Below, in pieces: positions 41,890 to 50,347 of a stretch of 64,000 bases of DNA. Each line of letters starts with the position of its first letter. The stretch's first letter is position 1. Position numbers and translations under genes: made by a program. The notes below the pieces were generated by a model. That model did no database searches, was not told the DNA's origin, and saw nothing but the letters and a program-made list of their open reading frames with translations. Origin of the DNA: Phenylobacterium sp. (lineage in GTDB: Bacteria > Pseudomonadota > Alphaproteobacteria > Caulobacterales > Caulobacteraceae). Where the stretch lies: contig NZ_JAUXVZ010000065.1 of the NCBI RefSeq assembly GCF_030680185.1, forward strand, positions 1 through 64,000, in the 5' to 3' direction.

Positions 41890-42906
41890 ATGGCTCAAGG
41901 TTTGCGCCGGGTCGTCGTGACTCAGAAGTTCTTCGACGCGGCCACAATCGCCTATCTCGAACAGGCGGGCTGCCAGGTGGTGCTGGCCGACCTGCCCCCA
42001 GGCGTGGCCGATGGCGGCCTGGATCATGACCAACTGGTCGAGCGCCTGTCGGGCGCTCAGGGCTGGATCGTCGGCCACGCCCAGGTCACGCGTCAGCTCA
42101 TGGAGGCCTTGCCGGACCTGGCGGTGATCGCCCGCCGCGGGGTCGGCTACGAGCGCGTGGACCTGGAGGCGGCCCGTGACCTCGGGCGGGTCGTCACCAT
42201 CGCGGCGGGCGGCAATGACGCCTCGGTCGCCGACCAGGTCATCGGCATGATGATCGCGCTCGGACGGCGGTTTCGGGAAGCCCAGGGCGAGATGATCGGC
42301 GGCTCCTGGTCGATCCTGCTGGGAAGCGATCTCTATCGGAAGACCGTCGGCGTCGTCGGCCTCGGCCGCATCGGCAAGAGCGTGGTGCAGCGCCTGAGCG
42401 GGTTCGAGGCGCAGGTGCTCGTGGCGACCGCGCGGCCCGATCCGGACTATGCGGCGCGCACGGGGGTCCGGTTCGTGGATCTCGAGACCCTCCTGGCGCA
42501 GAGCGACTATGTGACCCTGCACGCGCCGCTGACGCCGGCGACCCGGCACATGATCAACTCAGCGACCCTCAAGGGCATGAAGCCGGGCGCCTTCCTGATC
42601 AACACCGCCCGGGGCGGACTTGTCTCCGACCGCGATCTTCTGGTGGCGCTCGGCGAGGGGCGTCTGGGGGGCGCGGGTCTGGACGTCTTCGAAAGCGAGA
42701 GCGATCCGGTGCTGAGGCCGGTCACCGACGCCCTGATCCGGCTGCCCAACGTGGTCGCCGCTCCCCATGCCGGCGCCTCGACGCGGGAGGGCCTGGAGCG
42801 CACGAACATGATCGCCGCCCGTTGCGTCGTCGCCGTCTTCAACGGGGAAAGCCTTCCGGGTGGCTGTGTGGTCGCCGATGGTCGAACGCCAGAGACCATC
42901 CCATGA
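41890..42906 (+). CDS. D-isomer-specific 2-hydroxyacid dehydrogenase
   Basis: 338 residues, with AAGGGAGGTGAG before the ATG. The NAD-binding domain has VGVVGLGRIGKSVVQRL; the catalytic triad regions are visible as NTARGGLVSDRDLL (Arg), the Glu near GGAGLDVFESES, and the His in VVAAPHAGASTREG. Substrate-side sequence includes IARRGVGYERVDLEAARDLG. This resembles phosphoglycerate/hydroxypyruvate-type dehydrogenases; the substrate is unknown. The stop overlaps the LeuC-like start by four bases (ATGA), so the two work in one pathway, possibly oxidising the 2-hydroxyacid formed by the LeuC/LeuD-like isomerase or making its precursor. Confidence 0.9.
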   Translation: MAQGLRRVVVTQKFFDAATIAYLEQAGCQVVLADLPPGVADGGLDHDQLVERLSGAQGWIVGHAQVTRQLMEALPDLAVIARRGVGYERVDLEAARDLGRVVTIAAGGNDASVADQVIGMMIALGRRFREAQGEMIGGSWSILLGSDLYRKTVGVVGLGRIGKSVVQRLSGFEAQVLVATARPDPDYAARTGVRFVDLETLLAQSDYVTLHAPLTPATRHMINSATLKGMKPGAFLINTARGGLVSDRDLLVALGEGRLGGAGLDVFESESDPVLRPVTDALIRLPNVVAAPHAGASTREGLERTNMIAARCVVAVFNGESLPGGCVVADGRTPETIP

Positions 42907-44321
42907 CCCCGCCGCGCACCCTCTATGACAAGCTGGTGGACGCCCACACCGTGGCGCGGCTCGACGAGGACGGCTCGACGGTCCTGCTCTATGTCGATCG
43001 CAGCGTCCTCAACGAATATACCAGCCCCCAGGCCTTTACCGGCTTGAGGGAAGCCGGCCGGCAGGTCTGGGCGCCCGAACGCCTGCTGGGCGTGGTCGAC
43101 CACGTCAACGCCACCACGCCAACGCGCACCGCTGAGATGCCCGATCCTGGCGGGGCCGGGCAGGTGGCCTATTTCGCCCGCAACTGCCGCGACTTCGGCA
43201 TCGAGCTGTTCGACATCCTGCATCCCATGCAGGGCATCGAGCATGTGGTCGCCCCCGAGCTCGGCCTGATCCTGCCTGGCATGGTGGTCGCCGCCGGAGA
43301 CAGCCACACCACCACCTACGGGGCCTTTGGCGCGCTCGGCTTTGGGATCGGAACCTCGGATATCGAGCACATGCTGGCCACGGCGACCGTGGTCTATCGC
43401 CGGCTCGCCCCCATGCAGGTGGTGGTGGACGGCCGTCTGCCGCTCGGCGTGACCGCCAAGGACGTGGTCATGGCCCTGATCGAAACCATCGGCGCCGACG
43501 GGGCCACGGGCTGCGCCATCGAATTCACCGGCCAGACCATCGCAGACCTCAGTGTCGAGGGGCGGATGACCCTCTGCAACATGGCGGTGGAATGCGGCGC
43601 CCGCGGCGCCCTGATCGCCCCCGACCAGACGGTGCTGGACTATCTCAAGCCGCTGGCGCGCGCGCCGAAGGGCGACGCCTGGACCGCCGCAGCGGACGCC
43701 TGGACGAAGCTGAAGGCAGATCCCGAGGCGGTCTATGCGCGGCGGGTCGTCCTCCAGGCCGAGGCGATCGAGCCGATGGTCACCTGGGGCACCAGTCCAG
43801 ACCAGGCCGCCTCCGTGCGCGCCCGCACGCCCAATCCCGAGACCGAGGCGTCGCCGGCCAGGCGGCGCGATGTGGCGCGGGCGCTGGACTATATGGGTTT
43901 GCAGCCGGGCGCGCTGCTGGAGGAGATCCGCATCGACCGGGCCTTCATCGGCTCTTGCACCAACGCCCGGATCGAGGATCTTCGCGAGGCCGCCGCCGTG
44001 CTGCAGGGGCGGCAGGTAGCCGAGGGTGTTCGCGCCATGGTGGTCCCCGGCTCAAGCGCCGTGCGCCGTCAGGCCGAGGCCGAGGGCCTGGACCGGATCT
44101 TCCTGAACGCCGGTTTCGAATGGCGTCAGTCAGGCTGCTCCATGTGCCTGGCGATGAACGACGATGTGCTGGCGCCAGGGGAGCGGTGCGCCTCCAGCAC
44201 CAATCGCAATTTCGAAGGTCGCCAGGGGGCGGGCGGGCGCACGCATCTGATGAGCCCGGCCATGGTGGCGGCCGCCGCCGTCTTCGGGCGCATCACCGAC
44301 GTCCGCCGACTGGGAGCCTAG
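42903..44321 (+). CDS. LeuC-like aconitase-family hydro-lyase, large subunit
   Basis: 472 residues. The iron-sulphur cysteines have LeuC spacing: C352 in IGSCTNARIED, C412 and C415 in SGCSMCLAMN. Other signatures are DRSVLNEYTSPQAF, VDHVNATTP, HPMQGIEHVVAPE, AGDSHTTTYGAFGALGFGIG and SSTNRNFEGRQG. True LeuC acts on isopropylmalate in leucine synthesis, but here the gene pair sits among a GntR regulator, a dehydrogenase and carboxylate transporters without leuA or leuB, so a catabolic paralogue acting on another 2-alkylmalate or tricarboxylate is more likely (inference). LeuD follows after three bases. Confidence 0.9.
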   Translation: MTPPRTLYDKLVDAHTVARLDEDGSTVLLYVDRSVLNEYTSPQAFTGLREAGRQVWAPERLLGVVDHVNATTPTRTAEMPDPGGAGQVAYFARNCRDFGIELFDILHPMQGIEHVVAPELGLILPGMVVAAGDSHTTTYGAFGALGFGIGTSDIEHMLATATVVYRRLAPMQVVVDGRLPLGVTAKDVVMALIETIGADGATGCAIEFTGQTIADLSVEGRMTLCNMAVECGARGALIAPDQTVLDYLKPLARAPKGDAWTAAADAWTKLKADPEAVYARRVVLQAEAIEPMVTWGTSPDQAASVRARTPNPETEASPARRRDVARALDYMGLQPGALLEEIRIDRAFIGSCTNARIEDLREAAAVLQGRQVAEGVRAMVVPGSSAVRRQAEAEGLDRIFLNAGFEWRQSGCSMCLAMNDDVLAPGERCASSTNRNFEGRQGAGGRTHLMSPAMVAAAAVFGRITDVRRLGA

Positions 44322-44324
44322 ACG

Positions 44325-44945
44325 ATGGAGCCGTTCCAGACCGTGGAAGGCGGGGCCGCGGCCATGCCGGCCGCCAATATCGACACCGACGTCATCATGC
44401 CCAAGCAGTTCCTCAAGGGCATCGACCGCAAGGGCCTGGCCCGGGGCGTCTTCTTCGATCTGCGTTTCGATGAGGCCGGCGGCCCGCGCGAGACGTTCGT
44501 GCTCAATCAACCGCCCTGGACAGAGGCGCGCTTCCTGGTCGTGGGGCCGAACTTCGGCTGTGGCTCCAGCCGCGAGCACGCCGTCTGGGGGCTGGCCCAG
44601 CTGGGGATCCGGGCGCTGATCGGGACCAGCTTCGCCGGCATCTTCTTCGACAACTGCGCCCGCAACGGCCTGCTGGCGATAACCCTGCCGGCGGATGAGA
44701 TCGAGACGCTCCTGGCCCTGGCCGCCGACCCGGCGACCTGCCGGTTCACGATCGATCTGGCTGAGCAGGTCATCGAGGGGGCTGGCCGACAGTTGCGGTT
44801 CGAGATCGACGCGTCGCGAAAGCACGCCCTGCTGAACGGCCTGGACCCGGTGGGCGTAACCCTGGCGCGGGCCGACGAGATCCGCGCCTTCGAGGCCGCG
44901 CACCTGGCGGCCAACCCCTGGCTGGCCCCGGCCGCTGCGCCGTAG
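44325..44945 (+). CDS. LeuD-like aconitase-family hydro-lyase, small subunit
   Basis: 206 residues. The swivel-domain signatures are NIDTDVIMPKQFLKGIDRKG (LeuD-type 'NIDTD.I.PK.FLK'), PNFGCGSSREHAVWGL, and GTSFAGIFFDNCARNGLL. It would form the heterodimer with the LeuC-like subunit encoded three bases upstream, supplying substrate-recognition residues. Its N-terminal loop is that of isopropylmalate-type rather than homoaconitase-type small subunits, but substrate cannot be decided by eye. It is convergent with the DUF4387 gene (21 bp apart). Confidence 0.92.
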   Translation: MEPFQTVEGGAAAMPAANIDTDVIMPKQFLKGIDRKGLARGVFFDLRFDEAGGPRETFVLNQPPWTEARFLVVGPNFGCGSSREHAVWGLAQLGIRALIGTSFAGIFFDNCARNGLLAITLPADEIETLLALAADPATCRFTIDLAEQVIEGAGRQLRFEIDASRKHALLNGLDPVGVTLARADEIRAFEAAHLAANPWLAPAAAP

Positions 44946-44966
44946 CCAGCCTTCGGGACAGGGGCC

Positions 44967-45275
44967 TCAGTCGAGTTCGACGTTCAGCAGCCTCACATAT
45001 TGCTGCCCGCGGTGCATGTCGCGTTCGACCCGGCCGCCCTGGGGCGTGTCGCGGGCATAGGAGATCTTGACCAGGTTCAGGCTGGGCACGGGGTAGTGCT
45101 GGACATAGGCGGGATCGGCCCCGAACAGGCGTTCGAAGAGCTGAGGGCCCAGGGCCGGGCTCTGCGCGTATTTTGCGAAGTTCTCCTCGCCGTCGAAGAA
45201 GAGGTCGAAGGTGACCCAGAAGGGCCCGGCGTTCTTGGAGCGCACGTGGCGGCAGACATCGCTTACGGTCGTCAT
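44967..45275 (-). CDS. DUF4387 family protein (AtuA partner)
   Basis: 102 residues: SDVCRHVRSKNAGPFWVTFD then LFFDGEENFAKYAQSP, and HYPVPSLNLVKISYARDTPQ. This is the DUF4387 pattern (VCRSKNAGPF..T.D..F). The family nearly always accompanies AtuA/DUF1446 proteins, either fused to them or encoded next door, and is predicted to have a ferredoxin-like fold. Its ATG overlaps the AtuA stop by one base (TGATG), so the two are translationally coupled and probably form one enzyme. The reaction is not established to my knowledge for this pair. Confidence 0.88.
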   Translation of the reverse strand: MTTVSDVCRHVRSKNAGPFWVTFDLFFDGEENFAKYAQSPALGPQLFERLFGADPAYVQHYPVPSLNLVKISYARDTPQGGRVERDMHRGQQYVRLLNVELD

Positions 45276-46660
45276 CAGGCTTGGCTCCCTTTGGACAGGT
45301 CGATCCAGCTGGTGCGCACCAGCTCCATGGGGTCGTCGACCTCGACCACATGGTTCAGCTTGAACTCATAGATCGGGCCACGCTCGATCTCCGCCGGGGT
45401 GAACGGGAAGCCGTAGCTCGGCAGCTCCTTGTCGCGCAGCAGCGGGAAGTGGAAGAAGTAGGGGTTGCAGGCGTTGGCGATCTGGGTGGCCATGGCCTGG
45501 GTTTCGGCGGTGGCGACGAACAGCACGCCCACCTCCCGCGGCGGCGGCGTCTCCGGCGGCGGCTGGTCCCCGGTGACGGCGTTCCAGCCGTAGATCCGCA
45601 GCGAGATGTGGAAGTCGCCGGCGGCCTCGCCGATCGTGCGATGGACCCGCTGATTGAGGGCGTACAGCAGCTTGTCGTGGAACTCGTCCAGCCGCGACAG
45701 CACGTCGGGATCCTGGATGCCGATCAGCATCACCGTCTGGAACTGACCCGTGGCCGCCCCCTCCAGCTTCATGGTGTAGGGCGCAGGCTCCCAGCGCGAG
45801 CCCGTCACCCGCACGGTCCGGTCGTCCAGGGCCGTGTAGCTTGCCTCGGTCACGTCGAGCACGCCGCCAGGCTCGGTGAGCCGGAAGGGGTTGCTGTTTT
45901 CATACAGCATGTGCGCCGAGACGCTGTGGGGGGTGCAGCGGTTGGCCACGCTCAGCGGCTCGACCTCGAATCCGTCCTGGCCGATGCTGATCAGGACGCC
46001 GGCGCCTTCGCCGGTGTCCGCCGTGCACTGGGCGCCGCATTCGGCCACCTTGGCGGCATGCCAGGTGGCTCCGGCGTGAGCGCCCTGCATCAGGGCGAAG
46101 CATCCGATCACGGCGGTGTCGGTGGTGCGGCCGCCCAGGATCAGATCTGCGCCGGCCTGCAGCGCGGCGATATAGGGTTCTGGCCCCATCGCCGCGACGA
46201 TGTGGTCGCAGACGTCAATGGTGGCGTCGTCCAGGGGGCCTAGCGGCGGCAAGGGCTTGATCTTGCCGGCCGCGTTCTTCGCCTTGAGCACCGCCTTGTC
46301 CTGTTCGGAATAGAGCAGGGCGATCTTGGGCGTGAGCCCCAGTTCGCCAGCGATCTCCAGGGCGATGTCCTTGGTCCAGTCGAGGTTCAGATCGCCGCCG
46401 GCCTGGCCGCAGGTGCCGACGATCACCGGAATGCCGGCCTCGGCGCCGGCCTGCATCAGCAGGGCCAGGTCGCGCTTTATGGAGCCACGATTGTTCTTCG
46501 ATTTGCCCAGCGCCAGATAGGCCGCCCCGGAGTCGGTGGAGCCGGCGTCGGTGGCGATGGCGTGCGCGCCCTGGGCCAGGCCGTAACTCAGCTCTTCCTC
46601 TCGAACCCCGGCGCCGAGCGAGCCGACCGGGACCAGAATCTTGATGGGACCGCTTTTCAT
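45275..46660 (-). CDS. AtuA family (DUF1446) protein
   Basis: 461 residues from the ATG at 46660, preceded by GGAGG. Conserved blocks: ILVPVGSLGAGVREEELSYG, ATDAGSTDSGAAYLALGKS, VIVGTCGQAGGDLNLDWT, AGADLILGGRTTDTAVIGCF and VLDVTEASYTALDDRTVRVT GS-type sequence. AtuA was named from the acyclic-terpene utilisation cluster of Pseudomonas, where its chemistry is undefined; related proteins occur in many organic-acid clusters. Here it is coupled to DUF4387 and sits between a LeuCD-like hydro-lyase and a carboxylate transporter. The divergent promoter region upstream holds the 34-bp palindrome. Confidence 0.88.
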   Translation of the reverse strand: MKSGPIKILVPVGSLGAGVREEELSYGLAQGAHAIATDAGSTDSGAAYLALGKSKNNRGSIKRDLALLMQAGAEAGIPVIVGTCGQAGGDLNLDWTKDIALEIAGELGLTPKIALLYSEQDKAVLKAKNAAGKIKPLPPLGPLDDATIDVCDHIVAAMGPEPYIAALQAGADLILGGRTTDTAVIGCFALMQGAHAGATWHAAKVAECGAQCTADTGEGAGVLISIGQDGFEVEPLSVANRCTPHSVSAHMLYENSNPFRLTEPGGVLDVTEASYTALDDRTVRVTGSRWEPAPYTMKLEGAATGQFQTVMLIGIQDPDVLSRLDEFHDKLLYALNQRVHRTIGEAAGDFHISLRIYGWNAVTGDQPPPETPPPREVGVLFVATAETQAMATQIANACNPYFFHFPLLRDKELPSYGFPFTPAEIERGPIYEFKLNHVVEVDDPMELVRTSWIDLSKGSQA

Positions 46661-46714
46661 CGGCTGAGACCTCCGCTGGTTTTCAGTCTGAGCCCTTATC
46701 GAGGTAAGATCCAC

Positions 46715-46748
46715 CTCGTCAAGATTTTGGATCCAAAACATTGACGAG
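46715..46748. promoter_or_regulatory. 34-bp near-perfect palindrome in the atuA/TonB-receptor divergent promoter
   Basis: The 14-bp centre TTTTGGATCCAAAA (46725-46738) is flanked symmetrically by CTCGTCAA (46715-46722) and TTGACGAG (46741-46748); 15 of 17 base pairs match about one axis. Each outer arm reads TTGACG outward, like a -35 element: on plus it is followed by GCTATGCC (46763-46770), on minus by GATAAG (46700-46695). A regulator bound here would block both promoters. A smaller repeat CGAGGT/ACCTCG (46700-46718) overlaps the left side. The FCD-type GntR at 41026 is the likeliest binder (inference). Confidence 0.7.
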
Positions 46749-46812
46749 TTGCGTCCAATATAGCTATGCCCCTCCTCAAGCCATAAGGCGCAGAAGACAG
46801 GGGAGTGACGAC

Positions 46813-48972
46813 GTGAACTCAGCGCGGACGATGTGGGCGTGCGGAACGGCTCTGGCGGCTCTGCTGGGCGCCGGCTCGGCGAGCGGGCAGGTGAGCAATC
46901 CATCCAGCGACGCCAGCCTGCTCGAGGAGGTGGTGGTCACGGCGCAGCGGCGGAGCGAAAGCCTGCAGGACGTGCCGGTGACGGTGACCGCCTTCGGCGC
47001 CGGGCAGGTGGAAGAGGCGCGCATTCGCCAGGTGGCCGATGTGGCGAGCCTCACGCCTGGCCTGCAGTTCGACGCCTTTCCCGCCTCCCAGCCCCGGATC
47101 TCCATCCGCGGAATCGGGTCGTCTGACCGCGGCGCGGCAGGCGATCCCAGCGCCGCGGTGTTTCTCGATGACATCTATCTGGGCCGGCCGGCCGCGGTGG
47201 CCTTCGACGCCTTCGACGTGGAGCGGATCGAGGTCCTCAAGGGGCCGCAGGGCACGCTGTTTGGCCGCAACGTCGTGGGCGGGGCGATCAATGTCGTCAC
47301 CCGCCGGCCAGATCACACCGGCTTCGACGCCGCCGCCGAGGCCACGGTCGGAAATTACGAGCGGCTGGAGGGCGCGGCCCTGCTGAACGCGCCCCTGGCC
47401 GACGGCGCCGCAGCCCTTCGCGTGAGCGGCGCCTGGCGCACCCATGACGGCTATGTCCGCAACACCTTCACCGGCGGTCGGGTCGAAGACCAGGACACCC
47501 GCAGCGGTCGTGTGGCGCTCAGCGCCGAGCCGCAGCCGGGTCTGCGCCTGCTGGCCAGCCTTGATGGGACGCGCAGCCGCGAAACGGGCCCCGCCCAGCA
47601 CGTTCTGGACCTGGATGCGGACGATCCGCTGTCGGCCTTCTGGACCATCGACCGCGACCGCGATCAGACGGCCGGCTCATATCCGGGCTACCAGAACCGC
47701 GACACCTGGGGCGCCAGGCTGCAGGTCGAAAAGGACCTGCCGTTCGCCACGCTCATCTATATCGGCGCCTACCGCGACCTCGACTACAGCGCGGCTTACG
47801 ACTTCGACGGCGGAAACCCGACCACCAATGTGGTGGATATCGCCGGGGCCAATGACGAGCGCTCCGACTTTTCCTCCCACGAGCTTCGGCTGGCCTCGCC
47901 CCTGGACAGCGATCTGCAGTGGGTCGTCGGCGCCTACGCCTTCCGCAGCAAGACCGATCGCCAGGACATCCTCGATCTCAATATCGCCGGCGACGCCGGA
48001 ACGGAGGTCTATGACCAGGCCGCGGAGGTCGCCAGCTATGCGGTGTTCGGCGATGTCACCGTCGCGGTGTCGGATCAGCTGTCGCTCATCGGCGGCCTGC
48101 GCTTCACCCGCGACGAGAAGGACTACTGGATCGACAACCTCGACGGTTCGGCTGTCTTCCGGGCCGAGGAGCGGTTCGACGTGACGGTGAGCGACTCCTA
48201 TGAGGCGCTCACCTGGCGGGCGGGACTGACCTGGAAGCCGGACGCCGATCACATGGCCTACGGGATGATCTCCCGCGGCTTCAAGAGCGGCGGCTTTCAG
48301 GACACGCCGTCCAGCGCCGCCGACGCGGTCGATGGCTTCGAGCCGGAATTCGCCACCCAGTACGAGGTCGGCCAGAAGAGCGTTTTCCTGGGCGGGACCG
48401 TCGTTTGGAACAACACCCTCTACGTCATGAAATATGACGACCTGCAGACGCGGCGCACCCTGCCCAACCTGGCGGTGGTGACCGACAACGCCGGCAAGGC
48501 GACCATCAAGGGCTACGAGACCTACCTTCAGTGGCGCCCGTTCGCCGGCGCCAGCCTGGTCACCAGCTACGCCTATACCGATGCGCAGTTCGACGAGTTC
48601 TCGCCTGAACCCGGCGTCGACTATGCCGGCAATCGCCTGTCGCGGACGCCGGAGCACAAGCTGGTGGTCTCGCCCTCATACACCGCCGAGCTGGCCAGCG
48701 GCGCCGACCTGCGCTTCGCCGTCGACTACGCCTATGAGAGCCGGATCTTCGACGACAACTCCAACACCGGGCCGGAGCAGCGGGACCCGACACACATGGT
48801 CGACGCCCGCATCGTGTTCACCGAACCCTCCCGCCATTGGACGGTGTCCCTGTGGGGCAAGAACCTGACCGATGAGGTCACCCGGACCTTCCAGGCGGTG
48901 TTCCTCGGCGCAAACTTCGGCGCCTACAACACGCCGCGAACCTACGGCCTCAGCCTCAACTGGAAATACTGA
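46813..48972 (+). CDS. TonB-dependent receptor of the carboxylate cluster
   Basis: 719 residues from the GTG at 46813, with AGGGGAG eight bases upstream. Signal peptide ALAALLGAGSASGQ, then TonB-box-like LLEEVVVTAQRRSESLQDVP, plug (VEEARIRQVADVASLTPGLQ; VERIEVLKGPQGTLFGRNVV) and barrel ending in LSLNWKY. No STN domain. The family is the iron-complex/small-organic-substrate type. It is divergent from atuA across the 34-bp palindrome and is followed after 52 bp by a CitMHS transporter, so the substrate is probably a carboxylate or its metal complex that passes both membranes in turn (inference). Confidence 0.9.
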   Translation: MNSARTMWACGTALAALLGAGSASGQVSNPSSDASLLEEVVVTAQRRSESLQDVPVTVTAFGAGQVEEARIRQVADVASLTPGLQFDAFPASQPRISIRGIGSSDRGAAGDPSAAVFLDDIYLGRPAAVAFDAFDVERIEVLKGPQGTLFGRNVVGGAINVVTRRPDHTGFDAAAEATVGNYERLEGAALLNAPLADGAAALRVSGAWRTHDGYVRNTFTGGRVEDQDTRSGRVALSAEPQPGLRLLASLDGTRSRETGPAQHVLDLDADDPLSAFWTIDRDRDQTAGSYPGYQNRDTWGARLQVEKDLPFATLIYIGAYRDLDYSAAYDFDGGNPTTNVVDIAGANDERSDFSSHELRLASPLDSDLQWVVGAYAFRSKTDRQDILDLNIAGDAGTEVYDQAAEVASYAVFGDVTVAVSDQLSLIGGLRFTRDEKDYWIDNLDGSAVFRAEERFDVTVSDSYEALTWRAGLTWKPDADHMAYGMISRGFKSGGFQDTPSSAADAVDGFEPEFATQYEVGQKSVFLGGTVVWNNTLYVMKYDDLQTRRTLPNLAVVTDNAGKATIKGYETYLQWRPFAGASLVTSYAYTDAQFDEFSPEPGVDYAGNRLSRTPEHKLVVSPSYTAELASGADLRFAVDYAYESRIFDDNSNTGPEQRDPTHMVDARIVFTEPSRHWTVSLWGKNLTDEVTRTFQAVFLGANFGAYNTPRTYGLSLNWKY

Positions 48973-48992
48973 CTGACAGTCTAGCGGTCTGG

Positions 48993-49007
48993 CGGGCGCC
49001 GCGCCCG
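48993..49007 (+). other. Intercistronic GC hairpin between TonB receptor and CitMHS genes
   Basis: CGGGCG, a 3-nt loop and CGCCCG form a 6-bp stem in the 52-bp gap; the CitMHS ribosome-binding site (GGGGAA) follows. It lacks a U-tract and may serve to stabilise or partly attenuate the transcript. Confidence 0.3.
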
Positions 49008-49024
49008 AGCCCTTGGGGAATTCA

Positions 49025-50320
49025 ATGAACCTGTCCTTGCTCGGCTTCGCGGCGCTGGCCGTCTTCATGGCCCTGGTCCTGTCGCGGCGCCTGTCGGCGG
49101 TGGCGGCGCTGATCCTGGTGCCGATCGTCTTCGGCGTCATTGCGGGCTTTGGCGCCGGGCTTGGCGACATGATGATCGAAGGCGTGGTGGCGGTCGCGCC
49201 CACCGCGCTCATGCTGATCTTCGCGCTGCTCTATTTCGCGGTGATGATCGAGGCGGGTCTGTTCGAGCCGCTGGTCCGCAAGATCCTCCAGGTCACCGGC
49301 GATGATCCGGTGAAGGTGGTGGTCGGCACCGCCGTGCTGGCCATGGTGGTCTCCCTCGATGGAGACGGCGCCACCAGCGCCATCATCACCATCTCGGCCA
49401 TGTATCCGGTCTATCGCCGTCTGGGGCTCAATCCTCTGGTCCTCGCCCTGCTGCTGGGGCTCAGCAACACGCTGATGAACTGGCTGCCCTGGGGCGGCCC
49501 GGCGGCGCGGGCGGCCCTTGCGCTCCAGGTCGACGTCATGAGCATCGTCGGCCCCTTGCTGCCGGCGCTGGGCCTGTCGCTGCTGGCCGTGCTGGGCCTG
49601 GCCTATGGCATGGGCCGGATGGAGCGGCGGCGCCTGGCCCTGGCCGGCCCGCCTGAGCCGCTGCCCGAGGACGAGGCCGAGATGCTCGCCACGGCACCGA
49701 AGGAGACCCGCAATCTCTGGCTGAACCTGCTGCTGACCGTGGGTCTGATGGGGGGCATGTTGAGCGGGATCGCCCCCCTGCCGGCCCTGGTCATGGGCGC
49801 CTTCGCCATCGCCGTGACCCTGAACTTCCCGCGCCTGTCAGAACAGAAGGCGGCTCTGGCCGCCCATGGCGAAACCATCCTGATGATGGTGTCGCTGATC
49901 TTCGCCGCCGGCGTGTTCACCGGAATTCTGAACGGGACGGGCATGATCGACGCCATGGCCCAGAGCCTGGTCTCCACCGTTCCAGAGGCGCTGGGTCCCT
50001 ATATGGGCCCGATCACCGCGGTGATCAGCATGCCGCTGTTGATGTTCATGTCCAACGACGCCTTCTATTTCGGCGTGGTGCCGGTGCTGGGAGCCACGGG
50101 CGCCTCCTATGGCGTGGCGCCGGAGGTCATCGGCCGGGCGGCCCTGATGGGCATGCCGCTGCATGGGCTCAGCCCGTTCATCGCGCCGATCTATCTGGTG
50201 GCCAGCCTGATCCGCGCCGATGTCGGCCAGTTGCAGAGATTTGGGCTGCCCTGGGCCTTGCTGTGCTCGATCTTCGCCACCCTGGCGGCCATCGTCACCG
50301 GCGCGATCATCATTCCCTGA
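49025..50320 (+). CDS. CitMHS-family citrate/metal transporter
   Basis: 431 residues, about 12 membrane helices; the ATG has GGGGAA just upstream and a TTG at 49013 is the alternative. Family features include TALMLIFALLYFAVMIEAGL, VSLDGDGATSAIITISAMYP, NTLMNWLPWGGPAARA, FAAGVFTGILNGTGMIDAMA and MSNDAFYFGVVPVL. CitM/CitH transport citrate complexed with Mg, Ca or other divalent metals together with protons. Here it follows a TonB receptor and serves the neighbouring LeuCD/AtuA genes, so the actual substrate may be a citrate-like tri- or dicarboxylate. Confidence 0.9.
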   Translation: MNLSLLGFAALAVFMALVLSRRLSAVAALILVPIVFGVIAGFGAGLGDMMIEGVVAVAPTALMLIFALLYFAVMIEAGLFEPLVRKILQVTGDDPVKVVVGTAVLAMVVSLDGDGATSAIITISAMYPVYRRLGLNPLVLALLLGLSNTLMNWLPWGGPAARAALALQVDVMSIVGPLLPALGLSLLAVLGLAYGMGRMERRRLALAGPPEPLPEDEAEMLATAPKETRNLWLNLLLTVGLMGGMLSGIAPLPALVMGAFAIAVTLNFPRLSEQKAALAAHGETILMMVSLIFAAGVFTGILNGTGMIDAMAQSLVSTVPEALGPYMGPITAVISMPLLMFMSNDAFYFGVVPVLGATGASYGVAPEVIGRAALMGMPLHGLSPFIAPIYLVASLIRADVGQLQRFGLPWALLCSIFATLAAIVTGAIIIP

Positions 50321-50347
50321 GGCCATGCCGACAGGCTCGGACGCCCT

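Noticed and set aside
42903..44945. Biosynthetic leuC-leuD
   Set aside because: Active-site cysteines fit, but leuA/leuB are absent and the neighbours are a GntR regulator, a hydroxyacid dehydrogenase and carboxylate uptake genes, so I left the gene symbols empty.
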